Shown: one piece after another, positions 8,708-16,391 of the stretch
How positions within the stretch are numbered: position 1 is the stretch's first letter
Layout: every line of letters starts with the position of its first letter
NCBI RefSeq assembly: GCF_000730645.1
Contig: NZ_BBIU01000006.1
Span: 186,001 to 250,000, forward strand
Direction of reading: 5' to 3'
DNA length: 64,000 nucleotides
DNA from: Pseudomonas parafulva NBRC 16636 = DSM 17004
GTDB taxonomy: Bacteria > Pseudomonadota > Gammaproteobacteria > Pseudomonadales > Pseudomonadaceae
Notes under the pieces: generated by a model
Seen by the model: only the letters and a program-made list of their open reading frames with translations
Told to the model about the DNA's origin: nothing
The model's database searches: none
Program-made: the position numbers and the translations under genes

Positions 8708-9207
8708 TTCCCGAAGTCGTCAGGGCCGGGCTGAAGCTTGGCGTGCACGGCTGCTGCGAGTTGCTCTTTGCTAGAGCCAGTCACAGCAACGCAGACGTCG
8801 CCCAGGTCGTTGGTTACGACTGCGCCAAGGGGAAGTTGGCGGTTGACGGTGGCGATGACGTAGGCGGTTTGACCCGACTGCAGCACCTCTTCGACGCAGA
8901 CCTGCGCCTCCATCAGTGCCAGCGCTTGTTCCGATTGGGCGCCGGTGTCAGCCCGTCCATTCGCAAGGTCCTGCACGAAGTCCCGTAAGGATTGACACTT
9001 GGTGGACAGCGCACGTGGAAGGGTGAGGCTGCTGCTGAGCGGGCCCACGGACACTTTGATGCAATGGTGTGTGCTGTCGTTTTCAATCTCGATGTGTGCA
9101 TCGACAGTGATTTCAGGGCGCTGCATTCTGCACGTCGCCGTGCCTCCGTGATCCAGAGTGCGCTGCAACAACATGATCTGACGCAGAGGAATCTGGAAGT
9201 CGTTCAT
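8698..9207 (-). CDS. Phage protein of unknown function
   Basis: 169 residues, cytoplasmic by composition, with an acidic first half containing HIEIENDSTHHCIKVSVG and a second half of alternating strands and helices. No motif or family recognised. It overlaps both neighbours (4 bases with the 54-codon gene, 10 bases with the PrtN-like gene), which supports it as real and cotranslated. Confidence 0.68.
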   Translation of the reverse strand: MNDFQIPLRQIMLLQRTLDHGGTATCRMQRPEITVDAHIEIENDSTHHCIKVSVGPLSSSLTLPRALSTKCQSLRDFVQDLANGRADTGAQSEQALALMEAQVCVEEVLQSGQTAYVIATVNRQLPLGAVVTNDLGDVCVAVTGSSKEQLAAAVHAKLQPGPDDFGKCA

Positions 9208-9368
9208 GCTGCACCCCCGTCGACGGGGATAGCCTGAGTTTTGCCGTCCAGAGCGACGATTAGTTGCAAGCCAGTGCTGCGCTGGAACGCCTGGATTCTC
9301 GCAGGGCTACTGCAAGCTGTTGGATGAATCAGGACCGCTGCTGGTCCGCTTCGCTGTGCTGTTTTCAT
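9204..9368 (-). CDS. Small first gene of the leftward early operon
   Basis: A 54-residue frame, from the ATG at 9368 to a TGA that overlaps the next start (ATGA). It begins MKTAQRSGPAAVLIHPT and ends VALDGKTQAIPVDGGAA. Just upstream are the repressor-type operators at 9409-9446, so it is the first gene after the leftward promoter. Function unknown; the overlap is the main evidence. Confidence 0.6.
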   Translation of the reverse strand: MKTAQRSGPAAVLIHPTACSSPARIQAFQRSTGLQLIVALDGKTQAIPVDGGAA

Positions 9369-9408
9369 TTGTCTGTGTCCTTGGTGTGAGAGTGGGCACA
9401 GACAGAAA

Positions 9409-9446
9409 TTAGCAAAAGCTAATTTTTATATCAATAGCAGATGCTA
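9409..9446. promoter_or_regulatory. Left operator pair for the prophage repressor
   Basis: TTAGCAAAAGCTAA at 9409-9422 is a perfect dyad, and TAGCAGATGCTA at 9435-9446 is another, with centres 25 bases apart. The same half-site occurs upstream of cI at 10231-10284. They lie 41-78 bases before the first leftward gene, where a promoter would be. Confidence 0.8.
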
Positions 9447-9505
9447 AATCAGCGGGGCGTTGTTGCTCCCCGGCAATATCTCCGGTGTGAGGCAACGAGG
9501 AACGG

Positions 9506-10210
9506 TTAGAGCTTCTTGGCGTTCCAGGCCAGCAGAACGCGGGCTTGGATGTGCATCCGCTCGATCATCGACTCATCAATGGTGATGGGGGGGTAGATCG
9601 GGTTGTCGGAAATCATCCGTAGCTGGCCACCGGTTAGGCGCTGCAGACGCTTGATATAGAGATCACCTTCCAAGGTGAAGACATAGATAGCGTCGGTTCG
9701 AACTTCGGAAATTCCACGATCCACCAGCAGGGCGTCGCCGTCAGCGAATGTACCCGACATGCTGTCGCCATCGCCGGTGATGATGGCCAGGTTTTCAACC
9801 TTGGAGAAGGTGAGGCCCTGCATCCTCAGCCAGTCGAGGTGGACCGTCATGTCGCGGATGACTTCAATGTGCATTTCTGGGGCTACCTTGCCATGGCCCA
9901 TTGATCCCGCGATATCGAGGTACGGAATCAACACGAAGTTCTTGTCCTTTGTGGCCCGGGTGGGCAGGCGAACGACGTTTGTGGGGGCTGCGTTGGAGGG
10001 CTCCTCCGCAGGAGGAGATGTCAGCATCCCTGCCGCAAGTCCTATTTTGACTTCCAGATTTCGCGCAGCTTTCTCGCCCAGCTTCCGGTGGCCGTTGAGT
10101 AGCTGCGAAAGGTACGACGCGTCTAGGTCGTGAGCCTCAGCGAATTCCTTCTGGCTCAGCTTGCCCATGATCGTACGGAGTGAGGCGATACGCCTTTCAT
10201 TTATGTCCAT
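9506..10210 (-). CDS. CI-like S24 (LexA-type) prophage repressor
   Basis: A 234-residue repressor that should maintain lysogeny and be inactivated by RecA-stimulated self-cleavage. Residues 1-60 form an XRE-type helix-turn-helix (SQKEFAEAHDLDASYLSQLL). The C-terminal peptidase fold has the Ser in GDGDSM near residue 151 and the Lys in LYIKRL near 187. The frame opens at a TTG at 10237, but the ATG at 10210 gives the usual N-terminus MDINERR. It is transcribed away from the YdaS/Cro-like gene; operators lie both upstream and downstream of it. Confidence 0.92.
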   Translation of the reverse strand: MDINERRIASLRTIMGKLSQKEFAEAHDLDASYLSQLLNGHRKLGEKAARNLEVKIGLAAGMLTSPPAEEPSNAAPTNVVRLPTRATKDKNFVLIPYLDIAGSMGHGKVAPEMHIEVIRDMTVHLDWLRMQGLTFSKVENLAIITGDGDSMSGTFADGDALLVDRGISEVRTDAIYVFTLEGDLYIKRLQRLTGGQLRMISDNPIYPPITIDESMIERMHIQARVLLAWNAKKL

Positions 10211-10230
10211 GCCGTGATGATTGCTTTCCG

Positions 10231-10284
10231 TTAGCAAACAGTAAATTACGATCTGCTATTGCTTAGATAATTAGCAATTGCTAA
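10231..10284. promoter_or_regulatory. Central operator region between cI and cro
   Basis: TTAGCAATTGCTAA (10271-10284) is a perfect palindrome and TTAGCAAACAGTAA (10231-10244) an imperfect copy; a weaker match (CTGCTATTGCTTAG) lies between them. They occupy the 96-base gap between the divergent cI and YdaS/Cro-like genes, the standard site for a lysis-lysogeny switch. Confidence 0.82.
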
Positions 10285-10306
10285 TCTGCCTGCCAATGGA
10301 GGCCCT

Positions 10307-10531
10307 ATGACGCTCAGCGAGTACCTAAAGACCATGAACAAGGAGGGGCTGGATGCCCTCGCACAGCACTGCGGGACTTCAGTAGGTCAGCTCAAGCAGG
10401 TGGCCTACGGGAACCGTCGGGCGAGTGCGGGCTTGGCTGTCAGCCTGGATCGGGAAACAGGCGGGGAGATTCGATGCGAGTCGCTCCGTCCAGACATTGA
10501 TTGGGGGTACTTGAGACAGGAAAAAAAGTAG
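10307..10531 (+). CDS. YdaS/Cro-like DNA-binding protein
   Basis: 74 residues with a Cro/YdaS-type helix-turn-helix (LDALAQHCGTSVGQLKQVAY, then SAGLAVSLDRETGGEIRCE). It diverges from cI across the shared operators and is the first gene rightward, so it probably acts as the Cro-type repressor favouring lytic growth. The end (DIDWGYLR) is typical of such proteins in Pseudomonas phages. Confidence 0.85.
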   Translation: MTLSEYLKTMNKEGLDALAQHCGTSVGQLKQVAYGNRRASAGLAVSLDRETGGEIRCESLRPDIDWGYLRQEKK

Positions 10532-10754
10532 GACCGCTGAGCCAGGACTCTCACCTCCCGGCCCAGCTATGACAGTGCTACGCATCGTCACTCCCATCGT
10601 CCGGCAGCCTCTCTCACAAGTGCGACCGGACGACTGTTACCGCATGCAATACACGCACAGCACAGCGCGGATTTACGCAAAGCAAAACGGTCGTGGCTGT
10701 AGGATAGGGGTTACCCCTTCTTGTGGCTACACCGTAAACCGAGGATTTACGGTT

Positions 10755-11243
10755 ATGAGTCGCATCGATCTTTTGCCGGACGCTGGTCCGGTTCTCGCAT
10801 TGCGTCAGGCGCTCTATCGCGCCGGTCGTGACTATCACGGTGGTATCACAAAATTGGCCTTCGACATGGTCATGGATGTGGACACCCTGCAGAAGAAACT
10901 TCACCCCACTGAAGAGCGGCGTTGGCCCAGCCCGGACGAGATCGAGGAGATTGTTCGCTGGACCGCAGACCCTCGTCTGCTTGATGCCCTTGTTCGGCCG
11001 GCTGGCGTGGTCTGGTATCAGCCTGAACCTGTACCTGCGACGAATGCGGCTCTTCTTGCCGTTGCCAAGCTGCTGGAAGAGTCCGGTGAATTTGTCGGTA
11101 GCCTGCACGACGGAGCTGCTGACAACGTCTGGACGGAAACCGAAGTGCTCGACCTTGAGCACCGGGGGATGGATGTGATCCGCCAAGTCCTGGCAATCAT
11201 GGCCGGGGCCCGCCAAGCCATGGAGGACGAAGCCCATGGCTGA
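10755..11243 (+). CDS. Phage regulatory CII-family protein
   Basis: 162 residues resembling the phage CII regulatory family of P2-like and related phages: an N-terminal segment LRQALYRAGRDYHGGITKLA with a helix-turn-helix-like stretch, then LQKKLHPTEERRWPSPDEIE. The frame is open from 10569, but the ATG at 10755 follows GAGG and starts the conserved region. The leader contains an inverted pair CGTAAA/TTTACG (about 10731-10749) just before the start, possibly a regulator site. It probably activates or tunes early rightward transcription. Confidence 0.75.
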   Translation: MSRIDLLPDAGPVLALRQALYRAGRDYHGGITKLAFDMVMDVDTLQKKLHPTEERRWPSPDEIEEIVRWTADPRLLDALVRPAGVVWYQPEPVPATNAALLAVAKLLEESGEFVGSLHDGAADNVWTETEVLDLEHRGMDVIRQVLAIMAGARQAMEDEAHG

Positions 11244-11439
11244 TGCCGTTGATTTTGCAAACGACCACGCCGAGTACTTCCTGCAGCTGTCCTTGCGGCG
11301 TCTTGCTCGACTTCCCGACAAGCCAAGCGCACAGTTCTGCGAGGACTGTGATGAAGCGATACCTCTGGCCCGACAGCAATCGGTTGCAGGTTGCGAAACC
11401 TGCATCGACTGCCAGAGCCTGCGGGAGCGTCGGAGATGA
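11236..11439 (+). CDS. TraR/DksA-type C4 zinc-finger protein
   Basis: 67 residues. Four cysteines in two pairs (CEDC and CIDC, spaced 18 residues apart) form the C4 zinc finger of the TraR/DksA family, which binds RNA polymerase through the secondary channel. It is far shorter than DksA, like phage and plasmid TraR proteins. It overlaps the CII-like gene by 8 bases and the primase gene by 4, so the three are translationally linked. Confidence 0.85.
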   Translation: MADAVDFANDHAEYFLQLSLRRLARLPDKPSAQFCEDCDEAIPLARQQSVAGCETCIDCQSLRERRR

Positions 11440-14216
11440 GAGAGCGCCCAACCCGCGCAACCGCTGATTGGGCGCGGCGTTACATTGAAACCTTCGATCT
11501 CGCACTCGTTCCGATTGAGCCAGGTGAGAAAGGGCCAAAGGGCGCTGGTTGGAACAAGCCTGGCGGGTACTTCACCGACCCGTCGAAGGCAGAGGCGTTC
11601 TGGACCGGGAACCCGAGCCATAACCTCGGTGTTGTGCTTGGGCCGAGTCGTGTCTGTTCGCTCGATGTTGACGACGTCGAGCTAACGCGGCTGGTCCTTC
11701 AGCAAACATTGGGTCTCAATGTTGACGCCCTGGCTGAGGAATATCCCACCTCTATCGGAAACCCTGAACGCTTCCGCGTGATGTTTCGTGTGCCTGAGGG
11801 CGTGGAATTAAGCCGCCACGCACTGGTGTGGCCCAACAGGAATGACCCTGATGGCACCATTTACAAGGGGTTGATGGCGCAAGTAAAGGCTGCCATGGAA
11901 AGCGGTGACGCGGCCCGCGAAGCAGCGTTCCGCATGGCGGCTGAACCGTTCAAAAAGGTGACCGTGTTCGAGTTACGTGGCGGTTTGGTGCAGGACGTCT
12001 TGCCTCCATCCATACACCCAGGTACTGGTAGGCCTTACACGTGGAAGACCCCGCCGGCTGCAGATGGGCTGCCTGAATTGCCGACCGATCTGTTAGAGAT
12101 TTGGCAGGACTGGGATGCCTTCAAGGTGCAGGGAGAAAACGTATGTCCGTGGAAGCCGAAGGCGCCAAAGCCTCCATCGGTTTCTCGGCCTAGTGCTAGG
12201 CCAACATCCTCAACGGCTAGGTCAGGTGACCGGCTTCCAGAGGTGATTCCTGAGTTCAATCGGGTCCATGACATTGCAACCATGATCGAAGCCCATGGCT
12301 ACAAGCGTCTCGATGGCAAGTGGCTGAGCCCGCACAGCAGTTCAGGCCAGCCAGGGGTGACGATCACGGACGGCAAACTCTATTCGCATCACACATCGGA
12401 TCCGTTGGCTAACGGACACAAGAATGATGCGTTCGATGTCTTCTGCATCCTTATGCACGACGGTGATCAAAGGGCGGCGACTAGGGCAGCGGCTCAAATC
12501 CTCGGTTTGGATGCGAAGCCTCGACCGCCGGCCCCTCCGCCATTAGGCGAACTTCCCCGCACCCCATCTGTGATTGAGAAGGCCGAACAGCCTCCGCCCG
12601 GGAACGGTGATGCCGAGCAACTTCCCCACGCCCCATCGGATGAAGAAGCCCCCAGCCCGGCCGGCTCCTCGGCCAAAGGGGGGAACGGGGGGGACACCCT
12701 GGATATCGACGGTGCGATGCGCCGGTTCGCCCTGGTGGAAGGAACCACCAGCGTGTGGGATTTGGATAAGGGCAGGGCGATGAAGCGGGCAGGGTTCGAA
12801 GCCTTGGTTGGGAAGCCGCTGGCTAAGGAGTGGGTAGAGCGCACTGACAAGAAGTTGATCGGGTCCGAGCAGGTGACTGAGCTTGAACAGGCTCGGAAGA
12901 TGTCCAGCAAGAAAGGCGGTGCGCTGAAACTCGAGCCGCTGGATCGGTACATCTATATCGACGGTACCAAAGAGGCCTGGGACCGCGAGAAGAAGCGGCG
13001 CCTGCCCGAAGGCAGCGTCAAAATGGCTTTGGGTGATGCCTATCAGCTCTGGCTGAACAGCCCGGATCGCCGGGTAGTGGACGTCGACCATATTGTGTTC
13101 GACCCGACGATGACGAAAGACCCTGCGGTCTACATCAATACCTTCGAGGGCCTGCCGCTTACGCCGGTGCGCAATGACGCCGCCTGCGAGAACCTGCGCT
13201 GGCTGATCGCCTTCCTTTGTAACAATGACGAAGAAGCCTTGGATTGGCTGATCAAGTGGCTTGCTTACCCGCTGCAACACATGGGCGCGAAGATGGATAC
13301 GGCGATCCTGTTCCATTCGACCATGGAGGGCTCGGGTAAGAGCTTGCTGTTCGCAGACATCATGGGCGAGCTGTATGGCAGGTACAGCGCTACGGTAGGG
13401 CAGGCGCAGTTGGAAGGTAACTTCAACGCCTGGCAGAGCGGCAAGTTGTGGGCGGTATTCGAAGAGGTTGTGAGCCGAGATCAGCGCTACAACCAGGTCG
13501 GTAAGATCAAGCACATGATTACCGGCAAGACGGTACGCATGGAGTCCAAGTTCATTAACGGCTGGGAAGAGTCCAACCACATGAACTCTGCATTCCTGAG
13601 CAACGAGATCATGCCGTGGCCGATCAGCGAAGACGACCGCCGAATGCTGGTGATGTGGCCTCTGGAAACGCTGCCACCTGAGCGTCAGAAAGCCATTGCC
13701 GCAGAGCTGGCCAAGGGTGGCGTGGCTGCTCTGTATGGATGGCTTCTAGGCGTCGACCTCGAGGACTTCAATCAACGAACACGCCCACCGAAGACGGAGG
13801 CCCGCCAGCGGCTGGTCGAGCTGAGTCGCACATCTTGGCAAACCTTCTACTACCTCTGGCGCAACGGCGAGCTTGGGTACGGCCTTTGGGGCTGCTGCCT
13901 GACCTCGGACGTATACGCCATGTTCATCGAATGGTGTGCTCACAACAAGGAACACGCCATGAGCCAGACTAAGTTCTCATTGATGCTGAGCGCGAAGGTG
14001 GAGAAGACGAGAGCTATCCCTTGGTCAGACTGCTCCACAGAGTGTGCAACCCGTAGATTCGCAGCGTTCTTCATGCCCACAGATGGCGATCCTTCCCTGC
14101 CCCCATCCTTGAATGCGGCCGTGCTGGGGAAGAATGTTCGCGAATGGCGTGAGCGAGCGAAGCTCGCAGGCTGGACGGTGGAAGCCTGGGACCACATAAA
14201 AAGGGTGGCTGCATGA
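11436..14216 (+). CDS. Bifunctional primase/polymerase-helicase
   Basis: 926 residues, the phage replication protein. The N-terminal 200 residues match the archaeo-eukaryotic Prim-Pol type, with the catalytic acidic pair in SLDVDD near residue 76. The C-terminal third is a D5/DUF5906-like superfamily 3 helicase with the Walker A motif EGSGKS near residue 631 and AVFEEV as a likely Walker B. The linker (about 270-430) is rich in Pro, Ala and Ser. The start is the ATG at 11436, overlapping the zinc-finger gene stop; the longer frame from 11391 would run through that gene. Immediately downstream is the TGTTGGGT repeat cluster, a possible origin. Confidence 0.9.
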   Translation: MRERPTRATADWARRYIETFDLALVPIEPGEKGPKGAGWNKPGGYFTDPSKAEAFWTGNPSHNLGVVLGPSRVCSLDVDDVELTRLVLQQTLGLNVDALAEEYPTSIGNPERFRVMFRVPEGVELSRHALVWPNRNDPDGTIYKGLMAQVKAAMESGDAAREAAFRMAAEPFKKVTVFELRGGLVQDVLPPSIHPGTGRPYTWKTPPAADGLPELPTDLLEIWQDWDAFKVQGENVCPWKPKAPKPPSVSRPSARPTSSTARSGDRLPEVIPEFNRVHDIATMIEAHGYKRLDGKWLSPHSSSGQPGVTITDGKLYSHHTSDPLANGHKNDAFDVFCILMHDGDQRAATRAAAQILGLDAKPRPPAPPPLGELPRTPSVIEKAEQPPPGNGDAEQLPHAPSDEEAPSPAGSSAKGGNGGDTLDIDGAMRRFALVEGTTSVWDLDKGRAMKRAGFEALVGKPLAKEWVERTDKKLIGSEQVTELEQARKMSSKKGGALKLEPLDRYIYIDGTKEAWDREKKRRLPEGSVKMALGDAYQLWLNSPDRRVVDVDHIVFDPTMTKDPAVYINTFEGLPLTPVRNDAACENLRWLIAFLCNNDEEALDWLIKWLAYPLQHMGAKMDTAILFHSTMEGSGKSLLFADIMGELYGRYSATVGQAQLEGNFNAWQSGKLWAVFEEVVSRDQRYNQVGKIKHMITGKTVRMESKFINGWEESNHMNSAFLSNEIMPWPISEDDRRMLVMWPLETLPPERQKAIAAELAKGGVAALYGWLLGVDLEDFNQRTRPPKTEARQRLVELSRTSWQTFYYLWRNGELGYGLWGCCLTSDVYAMFIEWCAHNKEHAMSQTKFSLMLSAKVEKTRAIPWSDCSTECATRRFAAFFMPTDGDPSLPPSLNAAVLGKNVREWRERAKLAGWTVEAWDHIKRVAA

Positions 14217-14231
14217 GCGCGTCAGCAAGTG

Positions 14232-14520
14232 TGTTGGGTGTGTTGGGTCGGTGTTGGGTTGGTTTTATCAAGCCAACACGCATGCAACCCCCGGAATCCG
14301 TGGCTTGCGGTCAGCCTGTGTTGGGTGTGTTGGGTTCGCGCACGCGTGCGCGCATACGATCTTTATCAAGCACCGAAATCACGGAGGGAAAAAATCTCCA
14401 TGCGAGCCCTGAAAAACCCAACACACCCAACACACTTCACACAGGTATCTCTAATCCTTTGAATTCATTGAGTTTCGAGTGTGTTGGGTCTGTGTTGGGT
14501 TGGCCAAATGTGTGTTGGGT
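14232..14520. repeat. TGTTGGGT repeat cluster, candidate replication origin
   Basis: Ten exact copies of TGTTGGGT in 289 bases: plus-strand starts at 14232, 14241, 14252, 14319, 14328, 14482, 14493 and 14513, and inverted copies at 14416 and 14425. Spacings within groups are 9-11 or 20 bases, about one or two helical turns. Copies fall in all three reading frames and on both strands, so the motif is conserved as DNA rather than as peptide. It directly follows the primase/helicase gene, the typical place for iteron-like origin sites. Confidence 0.7.
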
Positions 14521-14541
14521 GCTGGATTTGGAGGTAAAACG

Positions 14542-15090
14542 GTGAACATGGACGCAGGCGGGAGCCCTCAGCGCCAGATGCAGTTGGCCCAGCACATCAA
14601 GGAGATGGCCGAGTTGATTGACCAAACCGAGCGGCTGCACCTGGTGGCCGGTCTGATGCAACACTGGGGGGAGCAGCGTAGGCAGCTTGGGCTTGAAGCA
14701 AGCATCGGCAGCCAGATGGGTACCATCATGGAATGGAAGGGTTCGGCGCCACGCACCGGTACTTCTGGAGCGCGGATACTGGTAGCAGGGGCAGGCCTGG
14801 ATCATGCCGCTGCCGAAGTCGATGCGGCGGTGGCTGAATTAGCCCGCCGTGACGAACGAGGAGCAACGCTGGCCAAGCTGGCCGAGCTGAGGTACATGGA
14901 GCTGGCCACCATCAGGGTGCAGATGCGGGAGGTAGGACTGGGGGAGCACGCCGACCGTACCTATCGGAACTGGGTGAAGGCGCTACATCTGCAGGTCTTC
15001 TCTGTGCTTGCCGCCCGCGCAGGCCGCGTCCGACAACAGACCGTTCGTCGGGTGGGTATGCGACTTGCGTGCAACATGGATGACAGATAG
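14542..15090 (+). CDS. Phage protein of unknown function between replication and lysis genes
   Basis: 182 residues, largely helical, with a central stretch LAELRYMELATIRVQM and a basic C-terminus (AARAGRVRQQTVRRVGMR). I choose the GTG at 14542 because GGAGGT lies 6 bases upstream; an ATG follows at 14548. Its place before the holin and terminase genes is where late antiterminators or activators often sit, and the basic tail could bind nucleic acid, but no family is recognised. Confidence 0.68.
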   Translation: MNMDAGGSPQRQMQLAQHIKEMAELIDQTERLHLVAGLMQHWGEQRRQLGLEASIGSQMGTIMEWKGSAPRTGTSGARILVAGAGLDHAAAEVDAAVAELARRDERGATLAKLAELRYMELATIRVQMREVGLGEHADRTYRNWVKALHLQVFSVLAARAGRVRQQTVRRVGMRLACNMDDR

Positions 15091-15237
15091 TCACCACATT
15101 GCGACGTACCGAAAATAGACCCTTTTCGGTTTTTCCGGTGACCTGTAAAAAGTCCCCACGATATCAAAAGTGCGCTTAGGCGCTTCCCCCACAAGCACTG
15201 TGTTGTGCAACCGGCCCCGACCTATCGGTGCATCGAG

Positions 15238-15268
15238 AACCCTGCCAACCGGCGGGGTTTTCTTTTTC
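15238..15268 (+). terminator. Hairpin terminator before the holin
   Basis: A 9-bp stem (AACCCTGCC with GGCGGGGTT, one G-T pair) is followed by a T-rich run ending just before the holin leader. It should end early rightward transcription, so the late genes need antitermination or their own promoter. The other bases of 15091-15297 show no gene. Confidence 0.65.
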
Positions 15269-15297
15269 CGGCACTTTGCTTTGCCAACGAGGCTTGA

Positions 15298-15645
15298 ATG
15301 AACAGCGAGCAACAAGCGTTAGCCGAACTGCCGATCTGGATGGTGATAGTGCTGTCCCTGGTCGGCGGTGTTTCGGGAGAAATGTGGCGGGCCGACAAGG
15401 CGGGCGCTCGCGGGTGGGGGCTGGTTCGCCGGTTGGCACTGCGGTCTGGTGCCTGCGTCACCTGTGGGCTGTCGACCAACATGCTGCTGTATGCGTTGGG
15501 TGTTTCGGTGTGGGCGGCTGCAGCGGTTGGATGCCTGACCGCCATGGCCGGCGCCGATGTGGCGATCAATCTCTATGAGCGGTGGGCCGCCAAGCGTTTG
15601 GGCCTCGACCAGGCGCCGCCCCAGGCCGGCGAGCCGGGGCAGTGA
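15298..15645 (+). CDS. Phage holin family protein
   Basis: 115 residues with an N-terminal hydrophobic segment (about 13-25) and two more within about 54-90 (CGLSTNMLLYALGVSVWAAA and AAVGCLTAMAGADVAI), plus a charged C-terminal tail. This matches the small LydA-type holins that form inner-membrane lesions and time lysis. It is separated from the endolysin and spanins (38984-40095) by the whole structural module, as in pyocin-like and related Pseudomonas prophages. Confidence 0.82.
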   Translation: MNSEQQALAELPIWMVIVLSLVGGVSGEMWRADKAGARGWGLVRRLALRSGACVTCGLSTNMLLYALGVSVWAAAAVGCLTAMAGADVAINLYERWAAKRLGLDQAPPQAGEPGQ

Positions 15646-15732
15646 CGCGACCGGCAGCCCCGGTGGTGCCGGGGACCCTGGCAACCTGGCCAGGGTACGG
15701 GACTGGGAACCCGCGGTTCTTCGTTAGCGGGA

Positions 15733-15794
15733 GGTTCACCAGCTTAGTGAACTGCGGTGAACTGGTTAACCCCTTGGATTCATTGGGTGAACTG
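15733..15794. repeat. Phased GTGAACTG repeats before terminase
   Basis: GTGAACTG occurs at 15747, 15757 and 15787, exactly 10 and 30 bases apart, with an inverted relative GGTTCACC at 15733. The cluster lies in the 160-base gap directly upstream of the terminase small subunit. Helical phasing beside terS is what a terminase-binding (cosB-like or pac) site would look like. Confidence 0.55.
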
Positions 15795-15805
15795 GACATT
15801 TAGCA

Positions 15806-16387
15806 ATGACATACCTGACGAAATCGGAATTCGCCGCCAGGCGCGGATGGTCAAAATCCTATGTTTCCAAGCTGGCCAGCCAGGACCGCCTGGTGCTCAC
15901 CGAAGGTGGCAAAGTTGATGTCGAGGCGACAGAGACCCTGCTAGCCGAGTCGGCGGACCCTAGCAAAGCGGCCGTCACGGCCCGGCATGAGGAAAACCGA
16001 ATTGACCGAGATGTCCGCAGCCAACTCGTGCCGGCCAGTGACGCTCCTGCGGTGCAGCCAGCGGTTCAGCAACCAGGCAAGGGGCTGGATTTTCAGAAGG
16101 CGAGGGCACACCGCGAGTTCTATCTCGCCCAACTGGCGGAGGCCGAATTCAACAGGGTGCAAGGCAACCTAGTCGAGCGCAAGTGTGTGGAGGATGCAGC
16201 CTTTACGGCTGGACGCACACTTCGCGACCTGGTGTTCGGCCTTGCACCCCAGCTCGCTGCAGAGCTGACCGGGATGAACGATTCCTGGGAAATCGAGAAA
16301 CATCTCACCGGTGCCTTTCGCCAAGTCTTCGAAGACGCGGCGAAGATGAGTGACGCCGATCTTGAACAAGCCATGACACAGAGCTGA
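15806..16387 (+). CDS. Terminase small subunit (Nu1-like)
   Basis: 193 residues. The N-terminus (YLTKSEFAARRGWSKSYVSK) is a winged helix-turn-helix that recognises the packaging site. The C-terminal part (LAQLAEAEFNRVQGNLVERK onward) is the helical region that contacts the large subunit. It stands 4 bases before the large subunit gene and follows the phased GTGAACTG repeats, its probable target. Confidence 0.87.
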   Translation: MTYLTKSEFAARRGWSKSYVSKLASQDRLVLTEGGKVDVEATETLLAESADPSKAAVTARHEENRIDRDVRSQLVPASDAPAVQPAVQQPGKGLDFQKARAHREFYLAQLAEAEFNRVQGNLVERKCVEDAAFTAGRTLRDLVFGLAPQLAAELTGMNDSWEIEKHLTGAFRQVFEDAAKMSDADLEQAMTQS

Positions 16388-16391
16388 GCCT

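Noticed and set aside
14213..14545. 110-codon ORF after the primase gene
   Set aside because: Most of its sequence is the translation of the TGTTGGGT repeats, and the repeats ignore its frame; it overlaps the primase stop, so a real small gene cannot be fully excluded.
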